This document shows positions 8,302-19,343 of a stretch of 19,651 nt of DNA, in pieces; positions within the stretch are counted from its first letter, which is position 1; every line of letters starts with the position of its first letter. The notes beneath the pieces are model-generated. The model searched no databases, was not told the DNA's origin, and worked only from the letters and a program-made list of their open reading frames with translations. Location of the stretch: positions 1 through 19,651 of the forward strand of contig JAAAJB010000634.1 of assembly GCA_016098155.1 (NCBI GenBank), given 5' to 3'. Both the position numbers and the translations under genes were made by a program. This DNA is from Actinomortierella ambigua (lineage: Eukaryota > Mortierellomycota > Mortierellomycetes > Mortierellales > Mortierellaceae).

Positions 8302-10606
8302 TCACTTGCGCTTGGAAACCACCTTGTTAAACGATGTCTTGATCGCCTGTGCCGCCTTCTCGAGCTCCTTCTTGGAATGGGCGGCGGAGATGGAGATGCG
8401 AATCGAGGGGCGAGGCAGAGACCTCTCCTGGCCGTCAACGTACTTTGCACGTGTGACCAACAGCGAGTCCTTCACTGCCACCTCATCCACAACCTCCTGC
8501 AACAAGAATGTCTCCTCGTCACGTGTGGTAATGCCTGCTGCCCGCAGAGCCTCGGAGGGGAAGCGCAGATGCAGAATGGGCGAACCAGCGTCGCCAGCAA
8601 GGTCGATCGCATCCTTGTTGGCTCCAGTGAGGATGGCGTTGCGGAATGTATTGGCATTGTTGTGAAGGTCCTTGATCAGCTGCTCGCCCTTGGGCGAATC
8701 CAGAACCTTGATCGCCTCAGAAGAGCAGATGGTCAGCATGGCAGGGATCGAGGCAGAAAACACAAATGACTGACCAGACAGGCGCTGGTGCATCACCACC
8801 TCCTTGTGGCCGGCACAGAAACCTCCCGCTGCTGCAAACGAGTTGGCCATCGAACCCACAATCATGTCGACCTCCTTTGGTGGCACGTTGAACAGCTCTG
8901 TCAAACCGCGACCCGTCTTGCCCAGCACACCAATGGACGACGACTCATCCAGAACGACACGGTACTTGTACTTGTGCTTCAGCTCCATAATCTTGTCCAG
9001 TGGTGCAATGTCGCCCGAGTTTTGGAACAGACCCTCCGTGACAATGAATCGGCGAGTCAATGGCCGCTTCTTGTTGGCCAACGACTCGACACGAATTGAC
9101 TCGAGAACACGCTCCAGATCGGCCATATCGTTATGCTTGAAGAACTTTACATTAGAGCGAGAAATCTGAGTACCCTTTTGCACCGCAAAGTTGCATCCGT
9201 CGTCACTACAACAAAGCAAAGAGAGAGAGAGAGAGAGATGAGAAACCAGGCTGGTCTCAAGTGTCTGCATATGAACAAAGCGCTATGGGATGAAAAAAGG
9301 AGAATACTTACCAAACAATGAGGTCGCCACGCTTGGAAAAGGCAGAAATGACAGAAGGGATGGTCGAGAAGCCCTGAGCATAGATGATGGCGCCCTCCGT
9401 TCCCAAAAAGTTTGCGATATCCTTCTCCAGCTGCATATGAACATCTATTCGAATGGGGTATGGAACCAAGCGTGGCAGTGTGGATGTGAGTATGCGGACT
9501 TTGATATGCATTCCACCATGGCATTGCGTAGAGTACAGTATTGTCTCGAAGACGACATGCTTACCAAGAGTGCCGTAAAAACCAGGTGGGCCACAGGAAC
9601 CAACACCGTAAGCACGAAGGGTCTCGATTGCCTTTTCCTACAAGTGGGTTAGGCGAAGGAAAAGAAGAGGGAGGAGGGAATGGAGTGCGGCGTTAGTTGC
9701 AAGATACATTGGGTGATGTCACTCTAAAAGTGGGAACGATACATGACAGCCCATTCGGCGTTTTTTTACGCAGCAGGAAAAACCAATGCATGCGCACATA
9801 TTAAAAACTATCCAATTACCTTGATATGCTCCATGTTGACAAAGTCGTAGTAGTTGGCTGCAGCGAGGTTCAGGAGGGTTTTGCCCGTCGACTGCACCTT
9901 GGGCCTGACACCCTGGGAGCTATTCAAAGGGAAAGGTGGAGGGAGCGAACAGGAGGAAGAGGAAGGGAGGGGTAGAGAGTCGCGCGACCAAAAACAACAG
10001 CATGTCCTGGGTTAGTTGGAGGGAAAAAAAAAGGTGGCATATCTCTACCTCTTTCAATGTGCTTGCTAGGACAGAGGTACACCCACAAAGCTGATCAGAT
10101 TTTCCCCTGACTCACGTACCCGACAATGACCTGTGACTTTTCCAGCTCCATGCGCTGAACATCTGACAGGGGCTGGACAAGGGGCTCAGGCTGCCACTCG
10201 GCAATCAGCTCATCGATTTCCTATACCACCCAAATGACGCAGAGATGGAATTCCAGGATGGTCACCCGATTAGAATGGCATTGGACCACTTTTGCTTCTG
10301 CGAAGAAAAAGGAGGAAGCGACATGCATGTCACATTCATGCTCACTTCCATCCATACAGAGAGCCTGAAATGGTAGCATACCTTCTCTGTGAGGGCGACG
10401 TGGTTCTGATCGATCCTGTACTTCTTGGACATCATGTACTTGACGGCATAGATGGCGAGGCCGAGCTCGAGCACGACGCGGAAGGGGTCATTTTGGTACG
10501 AGTTTTTAATGTAGTCGATGGCGATGTCGGATCCTGGCACGTACTTGATACCCTGTGCGACAGTGGACAGGGTAGAGTTGAGCACGCTGATGATGGGGTT
10601 GTCCAT
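8302..10606 (-). CDS. LCB1: Serine palmitoyltransferase subunit 1 (LCB1/SPTLC1)
   Basis: Six exons on the minus strand: 10606-10382, 10220-10120, 9919-9820, 9637-9565, 9444-9312 and 9205-8302. The introns (161, 200, 182, 120 and 106 bp) are all GT-AG, and phases close to 511 aa. With LCB2, the protein condenses serine and palmitoyl-CoA to 3-ketodihydrosphingosine at the ER, the first step of sphingolipid synthesis. A hydrophobic segment at residues 42-59 fits the N-terminal membrane anchor. The alpha-oxoamine synthase fold is clear: [19 protein letters not shown] with C157 at the position of human SPTLC1 Cys133, VCDDG at the exon 5/6 junction, and [18 protein letters not shown] at about 294-310. 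The PLP-binding lysine expected in LCB2 is absent: SMANSF has N332 there. This is the established signature of the non-catalytic LCB1 subunit, so it is not a defect. Length agrees with the family. Confidence 0.97.
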
Positions 10607-10980
10607 ATGGGGGGAAGAGTCAAGAGCCGGGAAGAATATGAAGCGATGGCGAGGACGAGGACGAAGGCAAGGACGAGGACAAGGGGAAGAGAGGAGAATG
10701 AATGGAGAGGGAGGATGATGAAGGGATTTTCTTTCTCACTCACATTTATTGAAAGGAGTAAGTACACCCGCTGTACCGTGCCTGTCCCTGTCCCCTCTGT
10801 CGGTCTTCTGTCTCTATCTCTCTCGTATGTTTCTCTCCGCCCGGCAAGATTTTTTTCCCGGCCCCCCTCCTCCACTTGTCTTCTTTCACGAGGGTGGAGA
10901 AGGAAATTGGGGGAAACAGCAAGCCAGCTGCTGCAAGCATTCCAACGCTGCACCCTCCTGTCCCCTATCCCTCCCTGCAC

Positions 10981-11009
10981 TCCATACCATACCATACTAT
11001 ACCATACCA
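10981..11009. repeat. CCATA pentanucleotide repeat
   Basis: About five CCATA-like units, one varied to CTATA, followed immediately by a 16-bp TCATGCCATGTCATGA motif that recurs at 14206-14221. It lies upstream of LCB1. Confidence 0.75.
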
Positions 11010-11134
11010 GATCATGCCATGTCATGATGCCACGATGGGACCTGGATGTTTCATCAGTCGTGATCGTCCCTTGCATGCATACCCTCTTTTTTTTTTTTTT
11101 TTTCTTCCTGTGTCAATCCCTTTCCTTGTTTTTT

Positions 11135-11140
11135 TTTATT
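11135..11140 (-). terminator. Candidate polyadenylation signal of the 660-aa gene
   Basis: AATAAA on the minus strand, about 139 bp downstream of the stop codon of the gene at 11279-13261. Motif and spacing fit a fungal poly(A) signal; cleavage is inferred. It lies in a T/A-homopolymer environment, so chance occurrence is possible. Confidence 0.4.
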
Positions 11141-11278
11141 ACTCAGATTATGGTGAATATATGTGTGAAGTGTTTCGGAGGGAAGAGAAGCTATTTTTCC
11201 CACAGTTTCCTTGATGAGAGAGAGTGTGTGTGTAGGTCAGAGCAACCCTTTGCGCTTTGTGTCCCTCTCCCCACCCCT

Positions 11279-12298
11279 CTAGTCATCCCAGCCAATCTCG
11301 TAGGCAATAATCTCCTTGAGCTGCAGTAGCAACTCGGGATGTTTATCGAGACATCCGTTCATGCGGCGTGTCCAGGCATTGTCGCATCGCAGCTGCTCAC
11401 GCGTCAGGAAGAGGGTCTCGCAAAAGATCTCGTAGAGGTCCCGTCGGTCTCCGCCAAACGACAACCGCTTCCCACCTAGCCGGTCGCGCGCGTTGATGAA
11501 GAACTGCGGGTACTCGCGCCGAAAGACTGCCAGCTGCTCGGGAAAGTCGCGTATCCACTTGATCTGTATCTGCTCGTACGACGAATCTCGATATCCATAC
11601 TTGTCTTCGCCCCAAAGATTGTAATCGTCGTTATCGTCGTCAGAATAGTCATCCTCCTCATCTTCGTCATCTTCGTCATCTTCGTCGTCGTATTCGTCCC
11701 TTTCTTCTTGCACTCGACTAGCCTTCTTCTTCTTCGTCTTCCTACCTCCACCACATCGTTGCTCATCATCGTCGTCATACTCGTCGGGTCCCACCCAGCC
11801 CACAAGGCCTTGAAACTTTTCGAGCACGCACGGCTGTGCTTTGAGGTGGCTCGCCAGTTCACGCATCCAGACCATGTCGCATTTTTCTTCGCGCGGCGAG
11901 AAGAGGACCTGCTTGAAGAGTGCGCGCGAGGCAGCAGAGCCGACCTGGGTGTATAGCAAATTGAAAAAGTCCGAGTTGCGTGCGGCCAGCGCCTGCAGTT
12001 CAGAGGGACGGTCAAAAAGAGCCACCAGCATGTCTGAGGGTGCCTGTTCCACCAGAATGTGGCCCAATAGGCAGTCTGTCTTGTTCGTGCTGGTAGTAGT
12101 AGTCGTTGCGGAGGTGGTAAGAGGGATATTCTTCTTTGCAGGATTGGGCTGGATGTCGAGGGAGGAAGCGAGGTCATACCCCAATGCATCTACCCCCTTG
12201 TCATCAGCATCGTCCCTGTGTTCCCCCTTCTCCTTGTCTTGTTCTTGCAGCCCTGGGAAAGAGGGCACCTCTGAAGAATGAGAAGCAGAAGGAGACGC

Positions 12299-12334
<36 letters not shown>

Positions 12335-13261
12335 AGCCGAAGAAGGGAATACAGCAACAGCAGCAGCGGCGGTTTGGCGACTGATGGGAGAAGAAGCCAA
12401 TGCCACAGCGTCAACAGACGGCTGTGATGGGGAAGAGGCCTGTCGTAATGGTGACGACAATGGCGCTAGCGTCGGCGAGCCTAGGATGGTACCTTCTTTT
12501 TCTTCCTCTTCCCCTTCTTCTTGTTTGTCTCTTTGATCGACAACAAAGGAGACTGCTGGCCGATGGACTCGAGTTGAAGTGGCCTTTGTCTCCTTCTCAT
12601 CCTCCCTCCTCTCCCCCTCCTCCTCATCCTCCTCCTCCTCCTCCAACAGAGGTAGAGTCGACTCTTGGGGGGAGGGAGAGATCAATGCCGAGCTGCCAGT
12701 GTGGAGCCGCTTGGCAATTTGGCTCCTGTCGGGCAGCGAAAAATCGTTTCTGTCACTGGTGTCAAATGGGTGGTTTCTGGCGGACTGTGGTACTACAACA
12801 CCCTGAGACTGCGAATCGATTGTGGTCGTCGTCGAGGTCGTCGCGGTAGTAGCGGTAGTAGCGGTAGTAGAAGAGGTGGTTGTGGTGCGTGGAGACAACA
12901 ACTGTTGGTTATGAAAGTAGCTGTGATGGTGAAGGTAGTAGCTGTGGATATTGTTCTGGTCATGGAAGGGTGGGAGAGGGGAGAGGGGAGAACACAGGTC
13001 ATCGACATCGTCCGTCGAGTCTGTCACGGACAGCGGGGGCGTGCAGGCGATGGCCGAGTCGGCGGTCATGGACAGCTCGAGCACGTCGTTGTCGTCGAGA
13101 GCATCGGTGTTGGAGTCTTGAGGCAGCTCTGGCGAGGCATTTCGTCTGAGGAAGGGATGGTGGGGCGAGAGCTTGAAAACACTCTTGAGAGGCAGCTGCT
13201 GTTTTTCTGGAGCAGCTGTTGGTAACAGGCCAGCGTTCAGGGTTGTCAATGGCGATGCCAT
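11279..13261 (-). CDS. Acidic protein of unknown function with a duplicated C-terminal module
   Basis: A single uninterrupted frame of 660 aa that I do not recognise. Residues 1-390 are mostly disordered: a Thr/Ala run at about 126-148, Glu-rich patches at about 206-225 and 246-256, and poly-Ala at 312-322. From about residue 398 the sequence looks folded. Residues 410-492 and 568-657 align as two diverged copies of one helical module. Shared positions include P-x-x-L near the front, FF (432-433 and 587-588), LF-x-x-RE, CD-x-x-W-x-R (461-467 and 626-632), and L-x-x-x-P-x-x-L near the end. The linker between the copies has a basic RKTKKKK stretch (about 507-513, possible nuclear signal) and a very acidic Asp/Glu run (about 519-547). 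No membrane segment or catalytic motif is visible. A chromatin or transcription-linked adaptor would fit the composition, but this is a guess. It is divergent from the importin gene. Confidence 0.78.
12301..12330 (-). repeat. CAG-type trinucleotide repeat coding for poly-Ala
   Basis: About ten CAG-type units on the + strand, read on the minus strand as GCT/GCA-type alanine codons, form the poly-Ala run at residues 312-322 of the 660-aa protein. Confidence 0.85.
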
Positions 13262-14753
13262 GGTGTAAGCGAGTGTAAGTGAGTGGGGAGAGGTATGCAG
13301 TCAAAAAAAAAAGGTATCTCAGAGTGTGAGACACTTATGCACGCAAAGAGAAGAAGAGTATGAGAGGAGGGGGGGTGTGAAAAGATCGTGTGGAAGAGGA
13401 GAGAGAAGTGGATAGAGAGAGAGAGAGAGAGAGGTTGGAGAGAAGAAGAAGATGAAGAAGAAGATGAAGATGAGAGAAGAAGAAGAGAAGAGAAGACAGG
13501 TTGCGAGAAATGAAAAGGGGACGATATGATGATGTGTGTTGTTGTTGGGGGTGTAGGAAGGTCCAAGCATTGGCCCTCGTAGGCAACACAGGCTGGAACC
13601 AAAAATATACACATTTGTGTTCCCCACCAGACTCACCCCCCCCCAGTTCGTTCTACCTGCCCACAATAAATGACATTGCCCTTTTCCGCCATTTCCGCCA
13701 TGCCCATGTAAGAGGCGTGCTCTTCTTATCTCTCTCAAGTCTTTGTGTTCTCATCCTTGCTTCCCCCCCATTGAGTATTGACCGAAACTACAAAAAGAAA
13801 GGGAGAGAAAAGTGCTCAATGAACAACAAACAACAACACAGACAATTCAGACAATTCAGACAAAAAAAAATAGCGCTAGTGTACAGTGGAGTCTACCCAA
13901 CTTGGTGCACAACAGCACAGGGTGTCTGTCTGTTAGGTCACGCTGCAGCCGTTGGTTGGGGGGGGGGAGTGGAGAGAGAGAGAAGAGGGAGGGAGGGAGG
14001 GAGGGAGTCAAAGAGGACGAGGGCACTGACCCGGCCCACTCGACATTGGGGGTGAAGGGAAGTACTTTCTCCAGGCGCTTTCTCCCTCTTTCCCCCACTC
14101 TCGGTCTCGGTCTCTCGTTCGTTCCCCCAAGGCTATTTGAATCAGCGTCTGCGGTGCCTTGCATCCCAAAAGAGCTTTTTTACACCGTATAGGGAGTCGA
14201 TCATGTCATGCCATGTCATGAGATAAGCAAGACAAACAGGATCCGTGCATTTCTCTTGGAGCGAGACATCGAAATAGTATAGTATATTCTAGAGACAAGT
14301 AGGGAGGGAGACAGATAGAGAGAGCCTGTCTGCCTTCTCAAACACGACTGCACCACATAATACAACTACCCCCACCCCACCCTATGGTCATCTATCTCTC
14401 TTGAAGGGGAATAGACAACTCCCCCAAGTGCAAAGCAAGTTTGGGAGTGGGGGCGGGAGGGGGAAGCCCTTCCCTCCTTTGCCAAGGACCAAGTGAGACA
14501 GAGAGTGTGCTCTTCCTCTCCTCTCTCTCTCTCCTCTCTCCACACTCAACACAGACCTTGTTGCCACTTGAATTATCACCAACCACGTGCACGTTAAATT
14601 GTGACTGCGATAATTGTTTTGCGTTTCGAGAGGGCGCAGGAACGCTTTTTTTCAGGTTCACCTTTTTTTTTTTTTTTTTTTTTCCTGGTTCTCCCCCTTC
14701 TCCTGCTCTCCTCCTCCTCCCTCCCCCCCTCCACTCCCCCATATACCTTTCAG
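13262..14753. other. Divergent promoter region between the 660-aa gene and the importin gene
   Basis: About 1.5 kb between two divergently transcribed start codons. The left part (13360-13500) is a purine-rich stretch with (GA)n at about 13412-13432 and GAA/GAT triplets at 13440-13497; as mRNA leader of the minus-strand gene it would be pyrimidine-rich. A GGGA repeat lies at about 13987-14006, CT-rich tracts at 14516-14546, and a run of 21 T at about 14663-14683. An AT-rich TATAGTATATT stretch around 14277-14287 could serve as a TATA-like element for the importin gene. Open frames in this stretch (for example 13501-14055 +) are simple sequence and show no family resemblance. Confidence 0.6.
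14663..14753 (+). promoter_or_regulatory. Polypyrimidine tract and CAG directly before the importin ATG (possible 5' UTR intron end)
   Basis: A long T run, then C/T-rich sequence, then ATATACCTTTCAG, ends exactly where the importin ATG begins at 14754. This has the form of an intron 3' end. A plausible donor is the GTGAGA at 14493, among others. If so, the spliced leader would join immediately to the start codon. The sequence is seen directly; the splice is inferred. Confidence 0.4.
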
Positions 14754-17700
14754 ATGGAGCAGTACGTTGCAGCTCTCGAGCAGACCCTGCACAAGGTCTT
14801 CTCAAACGACAGCACCCAGATCAGCGAGGTATGCTCCCATTTATATTCCTCCATGCATATGGCTCGTCCATGGCGGTGCCTGACTCCATGGAACCCACCA
14901 ATCAATGTAGAGTCATTCACCATGCAAACCGATCGAGCCTTTAAAGATCAATCAATCTAACCTGTCACTCGCATACTCTCTTCTGCATTTTGTAGGCCAC
15001 CAAGGCTCTGAGCACCCAGTTCTTTGTCGACGCCAACTGTGTCCCCGCCCTTGTCCACATTCTCCAGACCTCAGGAGATAAGAACGTACGACCATGCAAA
15101 GGGACACGCGTGCTAGGGAACAGTGAGAGCAAGAGGCGCCGCGGATGATCAACAGCTGGGGGGGGGGCAGGATACCGCGAGAAGGAGAGAGACAGAGAGA
15201 GAGGGGAGGAGAGGGAGGAGAGAGTTTGTATGGTGTGTGTGTATGTGTGTGCCCATGCCTTGTGCCGTGGCAGAGTGAAAGAGTCGCAGGCACGCACCTC
15301 AGGCATCGCACTTGTTGTCTTTGTCCGACTTTCTGGACAAGAAAACGGCCGTTTTTTCTTTTTTCCTTTACGCGCTGGAGGGAGGAGGCGAAAGAGAACG
15401 CGAGAAAAGTACCACCACCACCATAACAACAACAGCAACAACAGGGCAGCGTATGATCAGAGCGCTAGGTTTAAGGTTTCTCTGTTTCTCAAACTCTTAA
15501 CGCCCGGTCTGTCATTATACTTTCCCTCCCCTCCCTTCTAGATCCGCCAACTTGCTGCCGTTGAGCTCCGCAAGCAGGTCACCACCTGGTGGACCAAGTT
15601 GGAGGACGCTGTTCGCACCACTGTCAAGGCCAAGCTTTTGGAGATTATCCTGAGCGAGCCAGAGTATGTTTCATTCCATTTGCTGTGTGTCTATTGTTTG
15701 GCCGTCAAGACTGGGGAACCGGTCCATGGATGCAGAACAGGATCTCGACTCTACGCCCGTTTGCCACGGAGACATTTTTTCCAACTCAAAAACCTTTTTT
15801 TTTATTGTGTCTGTACCAAATAGAGCTCTTCCTCGCCACTCGACTGCTCGCGTCATCGCCATCATTGGCCGCAACGAAATCCCCAACAACACCTGGCCTG
15901 AGCTGGTCACCCTTCTTTTCCAGTGCGCCTCGAGCCAGAACGCGGGCCACCGTGAGGTCGGCATCTATGTCATCTACGCCATCTTTGAGGTCACCGATGC
16001 CTTTGTCGACAACCTGCGCCAGCTGCTCGAGCTCTTCAGCCGTACCATCGTCGACCCCGAGTCGCTGATCGTCCGCACTACCACCCTCCAGGCTCTGGGT
16101 AAGATTGCCGACTTTATCGAGACCCACCAGACCGCTGAGATTCAGGCCTTTACCGAATTGATCCCCAACATGGTCAATGTCCTCCAAGAGTGCCTCAATG
16201 CCGATGACGAGGACTCGGCCGTCAAGTGCTTCGACGTCTTTGACAGCCTGCTCCTGCTGGAGATCCCCGTCCTGACCAAGCACGTCCAGAACCTGATCCA
16301 GTTCTACCTCGGTATTGCCAGCAACAAGACCTACCAGCCCGTCTACCGCGCTCAGGCCCTTTCTTTCCTCATGTGGGCCATCGTTTACAAAAAGACAAAG
16401 ATCCAGCGCCTCAAGCTGTCTATTCCCATGATCCAGACCCTGATGCCCATCGCCGCTGAGGAGGAGGATGACTCTGACGAAAATTCGACTGCCCGCCTCG
16501 CCATCAAGGTCATCAACGTGCTGGCCACCAACCTGCCTCCCCAGCAGGTCTTCCCTGTTGCCATGGAGGGCATCCTTGCCTACATGCAGAACCAGGACCC
16601 TCTCTTCCGCAAGGCTGCCATGATCACCCTCGCTGTCCTCGTCGAGGGCTCCGTTGACTTTATCCGACCAAAGTTCAGCGATCTGCTGTTGATTGTCTGC
16701 GCTGGTCTGCAGGATCCCGTCGAGGTCGTCCGCCGTGCTGCGTGCATGGCCCTGATTGCCTTTGCCGAAGAGTTTGACCAGGATGTCGCTGAGAACCATG
16801 CGACACTGCTGCCCCTTGTCTTCAACCTGATGAACGAGCCCTCGGCCGAGGTGACCCGCAACGCCTGCAATGCTCTGGATGCCATTCTGGAGGGATTGGG
16901 CGACAACATTCTGCAGTACATGCCTGTCCTGATGGAGCGTCTGCTGCGCATGCTCGACAACTTCCACAACGAGACCCGTGGCAACGTCGTCGCTGCCATT
17001 GGCTCGGCCGCCCATGCCTCGGGCACCGAGTTTACCCCTTACTTTGGTGAGGTGATGAAGCGTCTGCAGCCTCTGATGACGATCAATGCTACCGAGGAGG
17101 ACTTGGCCCTCCGCGGTATCACGACCGATGCCCTTGGCGCCATTGCGATCGCCGTCGGCAAGGACGCTTTCCGCCCTTACCTGAACGACCTCATGAACCT
17201 GGTCATGGCTGGTCTGACGATGGACAACAGCCGTCTGCGTGAGTGCGGCTTTTACTTCTTCTCGAACATGTCTCAGGTCTTCAGGGATGAGTTTACGCCC
17301 TACCTGGCCGGCATTGTCCCCCATCTTATTCAGTCTTGCCAGCTGGACGAGTCTGCCGGTAACTCTGGTGCAGCAAACGAGGAGGACTTGGAGGACATTG
17401 ATGCGGATGAGACGGAGGATGATCTGGCCTATGTGTTCAAGTCGGCGATTGCCGATGAGAAGGAGATTGCTGCCGATACGATTGGTGAGCTGTTCCAACA
17501 TACGCACAGCGCCTTCTTGCCCTATGTTGAGACTTGCGTGACCGAGTTGGTCGCCCTGGTCCAGCATATGTCCGACGGTGTCCGCAAGGCTAGTTCCGGT
17601 GCCCTGCTGGCTTTCGTGCGCACCTTTTACTCGTTGTCCAAGTCGGAGCCCTGGCAGGCTGGTCTTCCCGTCAAGGTGCCCCTGCACGAGAACGTTGCCA

Positions 17701-18993
17701 ACCTTTGCGGCGTCATCATGCCCGTCATTGTGCCCATCCTCGAGGATGAGGATGACAAGTACGTATTGCAATGGTTGTTTTTATATGTGCCCACGGTGTC
17801 AAACAAATGCCCGAAACCGAAAGACAGAAAAGGGGGTGTAGATGGTAGCAAAGACGAAAGCATCTGCTACTTTAAACCCAGCTCTTCGATCTACTTTGAT
17901 ATGAGAGTATGATGGATTCTGAGATACCATGCCACCCCCGGCGTCATCTTTTTTTTTCGTTCCGTCCTTGCGTCAAGACAACGGATGACTATTTCGTGTC
18001 GACATGGATATCTGAGGATTCGAATTTTATTGACATGTTTTACATTTCTTTGTGTCACGTCACGCACTTTTTAGGATGGTCGTTGTTCACGTCTTGCAAG
18101 AGTTGATCGAGACTGTCAACAGCTGCGGCCCTGGTGTTATTGCTGAATATGTCAACCCTCTGGCCGAGTCGCTGAACAAGATCTTTGAGAAGAAGGCATA
18201 CTGCCAGCAGGAGCTCGAGGATGATGAGGGACTGTTGGACGAGGATGAGCAGGCCGAGTACAGCGCTCTGTTGATCTCGAACGCGGCAGATCTGGTCAGC
18301 GCGATGGCGGCTACCTTGGGCGAGACATTTATCCCGTATGCCAAGGTGTTCATCCCCCATGTGGCCAAGTACTACAAAAAGTCCAAGCCTTCGGGCGAGC
18401 GTTCGATGGCGGTTGGCTGCCTGGGCGAGATCACGGCGGGCATGAAGGGCGGCATTACCGAGTTTACCGAGACGCTGTTCGAGCTGTTTGCCAAGGCCCT
18501 GGCGGATGAGGAGGCGGAGGTGCGTAGCAACGCTGCATTTGCCGTCGGAGCTCTGTGCGAGCACACGACGCTGGACATTTCGTCGCAGTACCCCAACATT
18601 CTGACGGCGTTATACCCCTTGTTCCAGAACCAGCCTTTGCCCAACGTGACGGACAATGCCTGCGGAGCCGTGGCACGGATGATTATGCGTCACACGGACA
18701 AGGTGCCGCTGGAGCAGGTGATGCCGACGTTTGTGGCCGCTCTGCCCTTGAAGCGTGACTTTGAGGAGAATGTGCCCGTGTTCAGCATGTTCTTTTCGCT
18801 GATCAAGGCAAACAACGCCTGGGTGTTTAGCAACATGAATGCGTTGATGCCATGCTTTGTGCATGTGCTGACGCATGAGGACGAGATCAAGGTCGAGCAG
18901 CGCGCAGAGCTGATTGAGATCCTGAAGGTTCTCGTTCAGCAGTCGCCAGCTCTTGCCCAGCAGTTCCCCGAGCTGGCTCCCATCCTCGTTTAA
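14754..18993 (+). CDS. KAP123: Importin-beta family karyopherin, Kap123/importin-4 type
   Basis: Five exons on the plus strand: 14754-14828, 14996-15085, 15542-15663, 15824-17758 and 18075-18993. The introns are 167, 456, 160 and 316 bp, all GT-AG, and phases close to 1046 aa; yeast Kap123 and human importin-4 are slightly longer. The protein would carry ribosomal proteins and histones into the nucleus, bind Ran-GTP through its N-terminal part and consist of HEAT repeats. The N-terminus (MEQYVAALEQTLHKV), the importin-N segment (RQLAAVELRK, RHSTARVIAIIG) and the C-terminal HEAT region (VRSNAAFAVGALCEH, DNACGAVARM, PLEQVMPTFVAALPL) match the Kap123 subfamily more closely than Kap121/importin-5. 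Acidic loops lie at about residues 308-317, 615-629 and 787-803; such loops often touch basic cargo. The lysine split across exons 4 and 5 restores ...EDEDDK | MVVVH.... The gene symbol is by family resemblance. Confidence 0.95.
15086..15541 (+). other. Unusually long intron 2 of the importin gene
   Basis: At 456 bp this is the longest intron in the window; the other introns are 106-316 bp. It starts GTACGA and ends TTCTAG. It contains a G run at about 15161-15169, GA-rich and GT-rich stretches, a perfect 14-bp palindrome AAAACGGCCGTTTT at 15342-15355, and a CCA/CAA-rich patch at 15411-15443. I see no convincing snoRNA boxes. Confidence 0.8.
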
Positions 18994-19138
18994 GAGAAGA
19001 AAAAAAAAGACAACATATCCCCCTGCCTCCCCTCCCTTCATCTTCACGCCCTCCCTCTTTTTCCTCCCCTCTCTTACCCCAACCTACAATGTGAAGATGG
19101 ACATCATACGAAACACTAAACTGCATGCACAAAAGAAT

Positions 19139-19144
19139 AATAAA
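19139..19144 (+). terminator. Candidate polyadenylation signal of the importin gene
   Basis: A perfect AATAAA about 146 bp downstream of the TAA at 18991-18993, followed within 15 bp by a T run (GU/U-rich downstream element-like). Position and context fit a fungal 3' end. Confidence 0.6.
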
Positions 19145-19343
19145 CGTCTTTTTTTTTAATCCTATTCGTTACGAGTGCGGCCGAATATGGATATGGACAT
19201 GGACAGACGCAGGTCTTTCCCGGACCTTCCCTCAGTACCTACGAGGACAACAGAGTATGTCACATCACATCCGCAAACTGCATCCACTCGGTACCCTGTC
19301 CACTCACCATTCAACAAACAGCTTTTACTACCACCATTACCTT

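Larger units (their letters stand above)
10607..11278. other. Spacer: LCB1 promoter and 3' flank of the 660-aa gene
   Basis: This 672-bp stretch lies between two minus-strand genes. On its left, upstream of LCB1, is a GGACGA-type hexamer-like repeat (about 10650-10682). A pentamer-like CCATA repeat occupies about 10981-11009, and T runs lie at about 11088-11103 and 11129-11137. A TTTATT at 11135-11140 is a minus-strand AATAAA. The plus-strand frame spanning 10292-11329 is a shadow: its first part overlaps LCB1 exon 1 and the rest is simple sequence. Confidence 0.6.

Noticed and set aside
8302..9205. Loss of the PLP-binding lysine as a sign of a broken LCB gene
   Set aside because: LCB1 subunits normally lack this lysine; the catalytic one is on LCB2. 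The rest of the gene is intact.
10292..11329. 345-aa plus-strand open frame
   Set aside because: It overlaps LCB1 exon 1 in antisense and otherwise translates simple repeats and T runs; no family resemblance.
11282..12034. Assigning the duplicated module to Sin3-type PAH domains
   Set aside because: Only a short L-x-x-x-P-x-x-L-type stretch is similar; the rest, including CD-x-x-W-x-R, does not fit the PAH pattern.
13501..14192. Plus-strand frames of 184 and 126 aa in the divergent promoter region
   Set aside because: Composition follows local simple repeats, there is no recognisable motif, and the two frames overlap each other in different phases.
15786..17771. 661-aa minus-strand open frame opposite the importin exon 4
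   Set aside because: It is an antisense shadow of a highly conserved, codon-biased importin exon; the plus-strand product is unmistakable.
17759..18074. C/D-box snoRNA in importin intron 4 (ATGATGG near 17906 and CTGA near 18013)
   Set aside because: The C-like box has a mismatch, the spacing is long, and the flanks do not form a convincing terminal stem.
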